Assembly (NCBI GenBank): GCA_946902875.1
Contig: OX336345.1
Coordinates: 21,793,395-21,857,394, forward strand
Reading direction: 5' to 3'
DNA length: 64,000 bases
Source of the DNA: Nematopogon swammerdamellus
Lineage: Eukaryota; Arthropoda; Insecta; Lepidoptera; Adelidae
A program made the translations under genes and the position numbers. Under the pieces are notes generated by a model. The model did not search any database. It was not told where the DNA came from and saw only the letters and a list, made by a program, of their open reading frames with translations. Every line of letters starts with the position of its first letter. The first letter of the stretch is position 1. Positions 26,201 to 39,464 of this stretch are shown piece by piece.

Positions 26201-29200
26201 CCCAAACCAATAAGTACTAAATGTATAGTGTGATAGTCCATAGTGATTGTCTATGCGCATAATATGTATGTATGCATGCAAATAAGCACGCTGTCTGCAG
26301 AACTGTGATTGTAAACACGCTTTATGTGACCATCGCGTTAGAGAGCGTTCCAACTAAAAGTTTCCTTCGCCGTTATGTTGGCTCCACTGTCTATCTGTCA
26401 AAACAGCGTTGAGGGTTGCTATGTGTACAGATTTACCCGTAATCATCAGTATTTACTGTATTTTTTGTACGGTAAATACCGATTACATTATTATTAGGTA
26501 ATATAATCTTCATAATCTGGCAACACGAATTTAATTTTTTTATATTAATTCGTCTCCTCCCGAAACAGGCAAAACTCATTACAGTATACAGCCATTTCTG
26601 TTGTAGCTTTTAACGTCTGTTGTATAAATTCTCGCACCGCGAGAACCACAAAAATATATATTTTTAATTACAACGACGACGCGACAAACTTCCGCCGTCC
26701 GCCATCTTTTTCCACTTTACACACGAATTTAAGCACTGACAGTGACACTGACAGTGGAGCCAACATAACGGCGAAGGGTACTTTTAGTTGGAACGCTCTC
26801 TACCTGGTACAGATGTTACATTATATCTCACGAAGTCCGTTTGGCTCTGGTTGTAGTAGTGACGTGTACTGATAAGCGCGCTTGAGTGTGTGTTGTGTGC
26901 GTGGACCGCGTCACGATCGTGACTGAGAGCTCTCGAGGTCACGCACACTCAAACAATGTGCATGTGCACGCCTCACACATTCATAGCCAAACGGACTTCG
27001 TGAGATAGAATATCTGTACACATATTAGGTTAGCAATTAGTGAGTAATTTATTTATATTACCTATTTAGGTCTATTTGGATCCAATTTTTGGTACGAAGT
27101 TCCTTATCGCACCTTACACACCAGAGACTAGGCGATTGAGAGCTAGGCTTCGACAAGAGTGTACATTTAAAAAAGTGTTTATAACCCCGTTTTTGTAACT
27201 GTGCACTTCGAGCTGTCAAAGTCGTTAGGTTGGCAGGACTGAATTCACCCCCCGCTTACTTCCTCACACCTCTCCGCCATCAGTACACGCTCTTGCTGCT
27301 TAATTCATATATTTCGACTTATGTCGTTTTGAGTGAAAATTATAATTATATATTATAAATTAATTAATTGGTTAATAATAATTGGTTATATATATAGTTA
27401 GTTTATTTCCTAAGTTAGTTTATATAATTTTTAGATTAGTTAATTATTTAATAACTATGTTAATTTGAATTGAATAAACTATATACTTCACTTAAGTGAA
27501 AAACGTATAATTAGTAGGTACTTGATTAAAAATATAGTTTAACAACCATCCCGATTAAATTGGTTATTTAATAATTATAATGTTTGTTAGGTAGGTTTTA
27601 ATTCTTTAGATAGTTACGTATTACTTTTTATATTTTCATGAATAACGATGACTTTGTTACAAAAAAATATATATAGAACAATCTATAGTAACTTCAACCA
27701 TTAATTGGTATTATTATAATTTTCACTGAAGACGACATAAGTCGAAATATATGAATTAAATCGTGTACATTTTATGAATAATATCAATATAAAAAATTTA
27801 TTTCAAACAAATATTTTGTAAATAAAAATAATTTATTACTTATTAAAAATTTATCAAAAATACAATCTTCAGTTCAATGATCGTCTCGGTGAAGCTTGAC
27901 ATAAAGTTACTAACGCCTTAGTAACAGTAACTATAATGTATAAAGCGGCCGATATCGGCCGCTCCATTGGCAAAAGGTTAATAAAAGTAGCCGTTGTTAC
28001 TGTTAACTCCGAGACGTCGTGTTACAGAAAGGGGGGCCTTCGAAGATGAATCTGGCGGAGGATGACGCTCCAGATTGGATGAAACCGAAAACTCTGATCA
28101 AGCCAGATGATCAATGCGAAGTTGCCGAAGCCGTGAGTTCGTTGTAATATTTTGTTTATGTTTTTATGGAAACTGACAATGTTGACTACATCACCTACTA
28201 CATCCGTGATGCCTCTTGTAAATTAAGCAAGTACTTTTGTATATTACAGCACAACATAAAATTATTCAATAATAATAATTACTCTACCACACATTTTTTT
28301 TTTATGTAATCCGGTATGGGTTGTTGAGTCAGAGGAGCCAAAGCACATGCTCTGACTAGCCAATATCACCTTTGAGAAGGTAGGTGCCATACCGGAGACT
28401 TCCCTGGATTGCTATACTGGCTGGCTATACTGGACTAGAGGGGAACACAACCGAGGCTTCTATGCGGCCATCTTACATCCAGTACGGTGGTACCAACCCA
28501 GTCGGCTACAATTTGAGCCTACCACCTAGTAAGTGGCAAGGGAAGGGACCTACAGTTTTACGCCGGTTCCGAACGGTGAAGCAGCAGATGTAGGTATGCA
28601 CGTAAATTTTTTCGTCAGAAAAAACTCATTGGTACACGCCGACCGGATTCGAACCTCGGACCTCCCGCATGAGAAGCCGATGCCGAAACCACTCGGCCAC
28701 CCGCCGCTTAACATATATAAAAAATCTAATCTAAGCTAAAAAAAATCTGTCAAGTGCGAGTTTTACTCGCGCACGGAGGTTTCCGTATCTATCCGCTATC
28801 AATCATATCCGCCTATCTTTTGTCTTTCAACAATGCAATGTATAAAAGCCTGTGGCGCCATCTATTGTTCAGTAGCGTGACTAATAGATTTTTCGCAAGT
28901 TTGTTGTATGGGAGCCCCCCTTAATTTTTAACATTTTCTTTTTTTATTATTATCTGTTGTTATATCCGCCATAGTAACACATATTCTGTGAAAATTTCAA
29001 CGGGCCACCTATTACGGTTCAAGAGATACAGCCCTCGGACAGACATACGGACGGACGACGGACAGACAGACAGCGGAGGCTTAGTAATAGGCTTCCGTAC
29101 GGGATCATCATCATCATCATCAGCCTGTATCGGTCCACTGCTGGACATAGGCCTCTCCCAAGGCACGCCACCACACGCGGTCTTCCGCTCTTCTCATCCA

Positions 29201-32200
29201 TCCAATCCCGGCTACCTTTTTTAGGTAATCTGTCCACCTAGCCGGGACGGGATACGGAAACCTAAAAAAAGGCTAATCTAATCACTGGCTACGGAACCTT
29301 AACAAGAATAATAAATTGGTACCATCAGTGGAGTACCACTGGACCAATGGAGTACCACAGGGATCCATATTAGCACCGCTATTATTTATTATATTTATAA
29401 ACGACTTTCCGAAGTACACTACATTAGTTATGTTGTCATACCTTGTGGTGCTCTATGCAGACGATGCAAATGTTATTGTTACTGACGAAAGTAGAACTAA
29501 ACTAATAGAAAAAATTAACACAGTTATAAAAGAAATCGGAGCATGGTTTTCGGCAAATGGTCTAATTCTGAATAGTGGGAAAACACATTGTGTTAATTTT
29601 TCAATAACAAGTAAAAACATAAAAGACAATGAAATGTTCATAAAATATAACAATGAAATAATCGAATTTGCTGCATCCACGGTATTTTTGGGCTTCACTG
29701 TAGACCAACACCTACGATGGGTTGAGCATATAGACAAAGTATGTGACAAGCTTAGCAAAGCATGTTACTGTCTGAGGACGCTGTCAAAGTGCTGCGACTT
29801 GGACACCCTCAAGAGTGCTTACTCTGGGTACTTCTACTCGATAATGTCATACGGATTAGAGTTCTGGGGTCACTCGGGGGAGGCTGTGAGGGTGTTCAGG
29901 TTGCAGAAAAAAGCGGCTCGGATCATGACGAACGCTGCATGGGATGCTCACTGTGAGCCCATATTTTTTTTTATTTTTTTTATTTAGTTTATTTTTAGGG
30001 CTTTTAACAATAATTTGTTAATATCAGCCCCATAGAAAAGGCTAAAACTCCTAACCATGTACGACGTTTATGTTCTGAAGACTGCGATGTACGTAAGAGA
30101 CAGACCAAATGAATACCAGTGCCTGAACCACAGATACTCCACTAGGCACAGGTCAAACATTCAGCAAATAAAACATAAGACACAAAAACACAAAACTGGT
30201 GTACACTTCAATAGTATAAACATTTATAACAAACTTCCAGAAGACCTGTGCAACCTGGAAAACAATAAACATTTCAAAACGGGACTAACGAAGTGGCTAC
30301 ATGAAAAGACCTTTTACAATTTAAATTTCTTTAAAATTTTAATATAATAAATACATTATTGTATGTATATACTCGTACTATGGACATTATTTTAATTTAG
30401 AAATAAGAAATTGACGATTGTTTAATATTGAATGTACTGTAATTACTTATGTGTACTAAATATGAAGACAAAATAAATATTTTGACTTTGACTTTTGACT
30501 TTTGACATCAAATTGGTACCGGCTTCGTACGCTCCGTCCACTTGGCTCCCTTGGTAGGATCCATCAATGGATCGAAGTGGACTTTCTAGTGCACTTGAAT
30601 CCCTTGTGGAAGGATTCTGCGATAATGGATTATAAAACACTAGCTAGTCCACTTGGATCCCTTATGTAAGTTAGGGGTATGTATGGTATAAAACACTTAA
30701 ATATAAAAATAATATTTAGCCACAATTTTTTTTAAATAATTTAATAAATATAATATACTTTAATAAATATAATATGAGATTCCATAAAAAAAATACTAAT
30801 TTTGTAACTGGGCTCATTGCTTTGAAAATCGATATGTGAGTGTTCATGTGGTCTATGAATAAGAATCCATGATAAAAATAAAAAGAAAGTGGCCGCCATT
30901 TTGAACTTTTTAGTTACTGACAGGACCGATTGCTTTCTAAATCGATATCTAAGAGTCCGCGTGGTCTCCGGTCAAGAATCTGTGGTCAAAATAAAAAAAA
31001 CAATTCCGCCATTTTGAACTTTTTAGTTACTGACAGGACCGATTGCTTTCTAAATCGATATCTAAGAGTCCGCGTGGTCTCCGGTCAAGAATCTGTGGTC
31101 AAAATAAAAAAAACAATTCCGCCATTTTGAACTTTTTAGTTACTGACAGGACCGATTGCTTTCTAAATCGATATCTAAGAGTCCGCGTGGTCTCCGGTCA
31201 AGAATCTGTGGTCAAAATAAAAAAAACAATTCCGCCATTTTGAACTTTTTAGTTACTGACAGGACCGATTGCTTTCTAAATCGATATCTAAGAGTCCGCG
31301 TGGTCTCCGGTCAAGAATCTGTGGTCAAAATAAAAAAAAACAATTCCGCCATTTTGAACTTTTTAGTTACTGACAGGACCGATTGCTTTCTAAATCGATA
31401 TCTAAGAGTCCGCGTGGTCTCCGGTCAAGAATCTGTGGTCAAAATAAAAAAAACAATTCCGCCATTTTGAACTTTTTAGTTACTGACAGGACCGATTGCT
31501 TTCTAAATCGATATCTAAGAGTCCGCGTGGTCTCCGGTCAAGAATCTGTGGTCAAAATAAAAAAAACAATTCCGCCATTTTGAACTTTTTAGTTACTGAC
31601 AGGACCGATTGCTTTCTAAATCGATATCTAAGAGTCCGCGTGGTCTCCGGTCAAGAATCTGTGGTCAAAATAAAAAAAACAATTCCGCCATTTTGAACTT
31701 TTTAGTTACTGACAGGACCGATTGCTTTCTAAATCGATATCTAAGAGTCCGCGTGGTCTCCGGTCAAGAATCTGTGGTCAAAATAAAAAAAACAATTCCG
31801 CCATTTTGAACTTTTTAGTTACTGACAGGACCGATTGCTTTCTAAATCGATATCTAAGAGTCCGCGTGGTCTCCGGTCAAGAATCTGTGGTCAAAATAAA
31901 AAAAACAATTCCGCCATTTTGAACTTATTAGTTACTGACAGGACCGATTGCTTTCTAAATCGATATCTAAGAGTCCGCGTGGTCTCCGGTCAAGAATCTG
32001 TGGTCAAAATAAAAAAAACAATTCCGCCATTTTGAACTTTTTAGTTACTGACAGGACCGATTGCTTTCTAAATCGATATCTAAGAGTCCGCGTGGTCTCC
32101 GGTCAAGAATCTGTGGTCAAAATAAAAAAAACAATTCCGCCATTTTGAACTTTTTAGTTACTGACAGGACCGATTGCTTTCTAAATCGATATCTAAGAGT

Positions 32201-35200
32201 CCGCGTGGTCTCCGGTCAAGAATCTGTGGTCAAAATAAAAAAAACAATTCCGCCATTTTGAACTTTTTAGTTACTGACAGGACCGATTGCTTTCTAAATC
32301 GATATCTAAGAGTCCGCGTGGTCTCCGGTCAAGAGTCTGTGGTCAAAATAAAAAAAACAATTCCGCCATTTTGAACTTTTTAGTTACTGACAGGACCGAT
32401 TGCTTTCTAAATCGATATCTAAGAGTCCGCGTGGTCTCCGGTCAAGAATCTGTGGTCAAAATAAAAAAAACAATTCCGCCATTTTGAACTTTTTAGTTAC
32501 TGACAGGACTGATTGCTTTCTAAATCGATATCTAAGAGTCCGCGTGGTCTCCGGTCAAGAATCTGTGGTCAAAATAAAAAAAACAATTCCGCCATTTTGA
32601 ACTTTTTAGTTACTGACAGGACCGATTGCTTTCTAAATCGATATCTAAGAGTCCGCGTGGTCTCCGGTCAAGAATCTGTGGTCAAAATAAAAAAAACAAT
32701 TCCGCCGTTTTGAACTTTTTAGTTACTGACAGGACCGATTGCTTTCTAAATCGATATCTAAGAGTCCGCGTGGTCTCCGGTCAAGAATCTGTGGTCAAAA
32801 TAAAAAAAACAATTCCGCCATTTTGAACTTTTTAGTTACTGACAGGACCGATTGCTTTCTAAATCGATATCTAAGAGTCCGCGTGGTCTCCGGTCAAGAA
32901 TCTGTGGTCAAAATAAAAAAAACAATTCCGCCATTTTGAACTTTTCAGTTACTGACAGGACCGATTGCTTTCTAAATCGATATCTAAGAGTCCGCGTGGT
33001 CTCCGGTCAAGAATCTGTGGTCAAAATAAAAAAAACAATTCCGCCATTTTGAACTTTTCAGTTACTGACAGGACCGATTGCTTTCTAAATCGATATCTAA
33101 GAGTCCGCGTGGTCTCCGGTCAAGAATCTGTGGTCAAAATAAAAAAAACAATTCCGCCATTTTGAACTTTTTAGTTACTGACAGGACCGATTGCTTTCTA
33201 AATCGATATCTAAGAGTCCGCGTGGTCTCCGGTCAAGAATCTGTGGTCAAAATAAAAAAAACAATTCCGCCATTTTGAACTTTTTAGTTACTGACAGGAC
33301 CGATTGCTTTCTAAATCGATATCTAAGAGTCCGCGTGGTCTCCGGTCAAGAATCTGTGGTCAAAATAAAAAAAACAATTCCGCCATTTTGAACTTTTTAG
33401 TTACTGACAGGACCGATTGCTTTCTAAATCGATATCTAAGAGTCCGCGTGGTCTCCGGTCAAGAATCTGTGGTCAAAATAAAAAAAACAATTCCGCCATT
33501 TTGAAATTTTTAGTTACTGACAGGACCGATTGCTTTCTAAATCGATATCTAAGAGTCCGCGTGGTCTCCGGTCAAGAATCTGTGGTCAAAATAAAAAAAA
33601 CAATTCCGCCATTTTGAACTTTTTAGTTACTGACAGGACCGATTGCTTTCTAAATCGATATCTAAGAGTCCGCGTGGTCTCCGGTCAAGAATCTGTGGTC
33701 AAAATAAAAAAAACAATTCCGCCATTTTGAACTTTTTAGTTACTGACAGGACCGATTGCTTTCTAAATCGATATCTAAGAGTCCGCGTGGTCTCCGGTCA
33801 AGAATCTGTGGTCAAAATAAAAAAAACAATTCCGCCATTTTGAACTTTTTAGTTACTGACAGGACCGATTGCTTTCTAAATCGATATCTAAGAGTCCGCG
33901 TGGTCTCCGGTCAAGAATCTGTGGTCAAAATAAAAAAAACAATTCCGCCATTTTGAACTTTTTAGTTACTGACAGGACCGATTGCTTTCTAAATCGATAT
34001 CTAAGAGTCCGCGTGGTCTCCGGTCAAGAATCTGTGGTCAAAATAAAAAAAACAATTCCGCCATTTTGAACTTTTTAGTTACTGACAGGACCGATTGCTT
34101 TCTAAATCGATATCTAAGAGTCCGCGTGGTCTCCGGTCAAGAATCTGTGGTCAAAATAAAAAAAACAATTCCGCCATTTTGAACTTTTTAGTTACTGACA
34201 GGACCGATTGCTTTCTAAATCGATATCTAAGAGTCCGCGTGGTCTCCGGTCAAGAGTCTGTGGTCAAAATAAAAAAAACAATTCCGCCATTTTGAACTTT
34301 TTAGTTACTGACAGGACCGATTGCTTTCTAAATCGATATCTAAGAGTCCGCGTGGTCTCCGGTCAAGAATCTGTGGTCAAAATAAAAAAAACAATTCCGC
34401 CATTTTGAACTTTTTAGTTACTGACAGGACCGATTGCTTTCTAAATCGATATCTAAGAGTCCGCGTGGTCTCCGGTCAAGAATCTGTGGTCAAAATAAAA
34501 AAAACAATTCCGCCATTTTGAACTTTTTAGTTACTGACAGGACCGATTGCTTTCTAAATCGATATCTAAGAGTCCGCGTGGTCTCCGGTCAAGAATCTGT
34601 GGTCAAAATAAAAAAAACAATTCCGCCATTTTGAACTTTTTAGTTACTGACAGGACCGATTGTTTTCTAAATCGATATCTAAGAGTCCGCGTGGTCTCCG
34701 GTCAAGAATCTGTGGTCAAAATAAAAAAAACAATTCCGCCATTTTGAACTTTTTAGTTACTGACAGGACCGATTGCTTTCTAAATCGATATCTAAGAGTC
34801 CGCGTGGTCTTCGGTCAAGAATCTGTGGTCAAAATAAAAAAAACAATTCCGCCATTTTGAACTTTTCAGTTACTGACAGGACCGATTGCTTTCTAAATCG
34901 ATATCTAAGAGTCCGCGTGGTCTCCGGTCAAGAATCTGTGGTCAAAATAAAAAAAACAATTCCGCCATTTTGAACTTTTTAGTTACTGACAGGACCGATT
35001 GCTTTCTAAATCGATATCTAAGAGTCCGCGTGGTCTCCGGTCAAGAATCTGTGGTCAAAATAAAAAAAACAATTCCGCCATTTTGAACTTTTTAGTTACT
35101 GACAGGACCGATTGCTTTCTAAATCGATATCTAAGAGTCCGCGTGGTCTCCGGTCAAGAATCTGTGGTCAAAATAAAAAAAACAATTCCGCCATTTTGAA

Positions 35201-38200
35201 ATTTTTAGTTACTGACAGGACCGATTGCTTTCTAAATCGATATCTAAGAGTCCGCGTGGTCTCCGGTCAAGAATCTGTGGTCAAAATAAAAAAAACAATT
35301 CCGCCATTTTGAACTTTTTAGTTACTGACAGGACCGATTGCTTTCTAAATCGATATCTAAGAGTCCGCGTGGTCTCCGGTCAAGAATCTGTGGTCAAAAT
35401 AAAAAAAACAATTCCGCCATTTTGAAATTTTTAGTTACTGACAGGACCGATTGCTTTCTAAATCGATATCTAAGAGTCCGCGTGGTTCCGGTCAAGAATC
35501 TGTGGTCAAAATAAAAAAAACAATTCCGCCATTTTGAACTTTTTAGTTACTGACAGGACCGATTGCTTTCTAAATCGATATCTAAGAGTCCGCGTGGTCT
35601 CCGGTCAAGAATCTGTGGTCAAAATAAAAAAAACAATTCCGCCATTTTGAACTTTTTAGTTACTGACAGGACCGATTGCTTTCTAAATCGATATCTAAGA
35701 GTCCGCGTGGTCTCCGGTCAAGAATCTGTGGTCAAAATAAAAAAAACAATTCCGCCATTTTGAACTTTTTAGTTACTGACAGGACCGATTGCTTTCTAAA
35801 TCGATATCTAAGAGTCCGCGTGGTCTCCGGTCAAGAATCTGTGGTCAAAATAAAAAAAACAATTCCGCCATTTTGAACTTTTTAGTTACTGACAGGACCG
35901 ATTGCTTTCTAAATCGATATCTAAGAGTCCGCGTGGTCTCCGGTCAAGAATCTGTGGTCAAAATAAAAAAAACAATTCCGCCATTTTGAACTTTTTAGTT
36001 ACTGACAGGACCGATTGCTTTCTAAATCGATATCTAAGAGTCCGCGTGGTCTCCGGTCAAGAATCTGTGGTCAAAATAAAAAAAACAATTCCGCCATTTT
36101 GAACTTTTTAGTTACTGACAGGACCGATTGCTTTCTAAATCGATATCTAAGAGTCCGCGTGGTCTCCGGTCAAGAATCTGTGGTCAAAATAAAAAAAACA
36201 ATTCCGCCATTTTGAACTTTTTAGTTACTGACAGGACCGATTGCTTTCTAAATCGATATCTAAGAGTCCGCGTGGTCTCCGGTCAAGAATCTGTGGTCAA
36301 AATAAAAAAAACAATTCCGCCATTTTGAACTTTTTAGTTACTGACAGGACCGATTGCTTTCTAAATCGATATCTAAGAGTCCGCGTGGTCTCCGGTCAAG
36401 AATTTGTGGTCAAAATAAAAAAAACAATTCCGCCATTTTGAACTTTTTAGTTACTGACAGGACCGATTGCTTTCTAAATCGATATCTAAGAGTCCGCGTG
36501 GTCTCCGGTCAAGAATCTGTGGTCAAAATAAAAAAAACAATTCCGCCATTTTGAACTTTTTAGTTACTGACAGGACCGATTGCTTTCTAAATCGATATCT
36601 AAGAGTCCGCGTGGTCTCCGGTCAAGAATCTGTGGTCAAAATAAAAAAAACAATTCCGCCATTTTGAACTTTTTAGTTACTGACAGGACCGATTGCTTTC
36701 TAAATCGATATCTAAGAGTCCGCGTGGTCTCCGGTCAAGAATCTGTGGTCAAAATAAAAAAAACAATTCCGCCATTTTGAACTTTTTAGTTACTGGGCCG
36801 ATTACTTTCATAATCGATATCTAAGGGACCGCGTGGTAAAAAGTTCAAAATGCGGCAATTTTCTTATTTTGACCACAGATTCTTGACCGGAGACCACGCT
36901 GACTCTTAAATATCGATTTCGAAAGCAATCAGTCCAGTAAAAAAATGGGGGCCACTTTTTTTAAATTTTTATCCCAGTTACAAAATTCGTATATTATATT
37001 TATTAAATCATTTAAAAAAAATTGTGTCTAAATATTATTTTTATATTTAAGCGTTTTGTACCATACGTACCCCTAACTTTACTTAAGGGATCCAAGTGGA
37101 CTAGCTAGTGTTTTATAATCCATTATCGAAGAATCCTTCCACAAGGGATTCAAGTGCACTAGAAAGTCCACTTCGATCCATTGATGGATCCTACCAAGGG
37201 AGCCAAGTGGACGGAGCGGCTTCGTACCGCCGCACTGAATATGAAAGGTCGGTCGAAAGGACTATGTATGTAAATAGTTCGTGTTTTCCGTCCAGTTCAG
37301 TGTGTGTGACATGAAATGAAGGCAAGCACTGAAATGGCACCTAGTTCACCCGGTGTTATGGGCTGACATCGCGGATGTTGCAGATGATGTAGCCAACCGT
37401 GCAAGTGTCCATAAAAAAAAAAAAAACAAAACAAAAATCTTATACAATTGTTTGCAGGACCTCGAAGAAGACGTGGGCCGATTCTTGTCAACTGCCAACC
37501 CGCAGTGGTTATCCGATGAGGTTGCCTTCAACTACGGCAAGGGTTTATTCGTGGCGAAGCCAAGAGTGTCCACGGGCAAGGCTTACATACTGTACTCGTA
37601 TCAAGGCACAGCTATAAGGAAGGATTCTGAGGAAGGCAAGGCGCAGTTTGCCGCCGGCTATGGTAAGTAACGCCGGACAGCCTATAGGAACAGTCCGCAA
37701 ATCTGCAGCTGGCATAGCGCCTAACTGAGCGGTTTTCTCGAGGAAAAACAAATTTTTTGACTCTTTCGACTGCACCATTGATCTCTCGGCACAGTCACCC
37801 ATTAAATTATATTACTGCCTTTTGCCCGCGGCTTCGCTCGCATGAAATTCCTATTTAAAAAGAAGAAAGTAAGTAATCCCGCCACCCTCGCCTCTACCGT
37901 ACATGTTTGTATGAGAGCCACATTTTAGCGTAACCGGAACTGAATTTTATTTAGCCTACCCTGTGTCCCGTATACTAGAATGTGCTTGTACTAAGTTTCA
38001 TTGAATTCGGATTATCGGTTTAAGAGTTATGGAGGAACATACCTACATACATACATACATACATACATACAGAAAATTTTTCTAAAAATCGTCAATTTAG
38101 TTTTAGTATCATACATAGAGTTTACAAGCGCAGTATCTCATCATAAAACAAAGTAACTTACTCCATGACCATCCCTTACAGATTTATTATTAGTATTGAG

Positions 38201-39433
38201 TATTCATGATTATTGATAGGCTAACAGCTATCAGCTGGTGCGCCTATATCACAACCACAGAGCATCAAATACCTACCGCCCGCGCCCCCTACTAGAGGCG
38301 CCCTAAGCGATGATATTTGAAACCCAATAACCGTACGCTGAGCTGCTAGCGCTTCGTATGTGTGTGTGTGTGCTAGTATCGACACTACACACAAAGAGGA
38401 GCAAGTTAGGCACACGCACAAAACAAATGCACACGCACAACACACATATGTAAGTCATAGGCCACGCCCACAGGCTTCAACGGCGTTGTAGAAAAATCGC
38501 GCTCAGGGCGCCTCTAGTAGGGGCGGGCGCGCGCATTTCATGCTCTGTGATCACAACACTTATTTAGTTACTATTATTTATATATATTTTTGTTTTTGTT
38601 TTTTTTTAATGATTGTCCAATTTTTTTTTTTTTTTTTTTATGTAATCCGGTTTGGGTGGCTGTGTCGGAGGGGCCAAAGCACATGCTCTAACCAGCCAAT
38701 ATCACCTCCGAGAAGGTAGGTGCCATACCGGAGACTTCCCCGGATTGCTGGCTATACTGGACTAGAGGAGAACACAACCGAGGTTGCTTGCGGCCATCTT
38801 ACATCCAGTACGGTGGTACCAACCCAGTCGGCTACAATTTGATCCTACCACCTAGTAAGTGGCAAGGGAAGGGACCTACAGTTTTACACCGGTTCCGAAC
38901 GGTGAAGCAGCGGATGTAGGTATGCACGTAAATTTTTTTCGTCAGAAAAAACTCATTGGTACACGCCGACCGGATTCGAACCTCGGACCTCCCGCATGAG
39001 AAGCCGATGCCCAAACCACTAGGCCACCCGCCGCATAATTTGTTTTTAAAATTATTCACGGAGACAGCATTTACAACTTCACTGGGTAGACTGTTCCCAG
39101 AAGATTCTACTCCTCTGTTGGTCAGAAAGTGTCGTCGAGGGTTCTGCTTAAACTGATTGTGATAGAGCTCTTTCGAGTGCCCTATCAAGTTTGTAGTGTT
39201 AGCAAGGGTGAACATTTATCTTGAAGCCTGTATATATTATGTGTAACCTAAACCCATGTTGGTTTGTATTAAAAAAGGTGAATGTATAATTTGTGTGATT
39301 GGGTGAGTTTTCAGCTCAAATAAACAACTCTGGCCTATGTAGTTTTATCAAAATCTTCATGATTCTCGTATGTTTTGGAGTTTACCGCCGCATGATTTCT
39401 CAATCACTCAGTCAACTAAATTAAATAACAAAA

Positions 39434-39464
<31 letters not shown>

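Larger units (their letters stand above)
30530..37218. mobile_element. Foldback-type DNA transposon with a satellite core
   Basis: Two inverted arms of about 380 bp (30530-30911 and 36838-37218; ends CGCTCCGTCCACTTGGCTCC and GGAGCCAAGTGGACGGAGCG) enclose a 113-bp tandem array. The element is flanked by GCTTCGTA at 30522-30529 and 37219-37226; with one more base on each side the flanks read GGCTTCGTAC, so the duplication is 8-10 bp depending on where the end is drawn. That size fits hAT- or MULE/foldback-type transposition. No transposase ORF is present, so it is nonautonomous. It lies in intron 2 of DNAI1, next to a LINE tail on the left and a SINE B body on the right. Confidence 0.85.

Noticed and set aside
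30930..36780. Some fifty overlapping 66-codon open frames starting [16 protein letters not shown]
   Set aside because: They are the same frame read through each 113-bp satellite unit, overlap one another, and have no start context or partner; a by-product of the repeat.
30912..36787. Regular repeats resembling a CRISPR array
   Set aside because: There are no unique spacers; every base of the period is repeated, and the window is eukaryotic.
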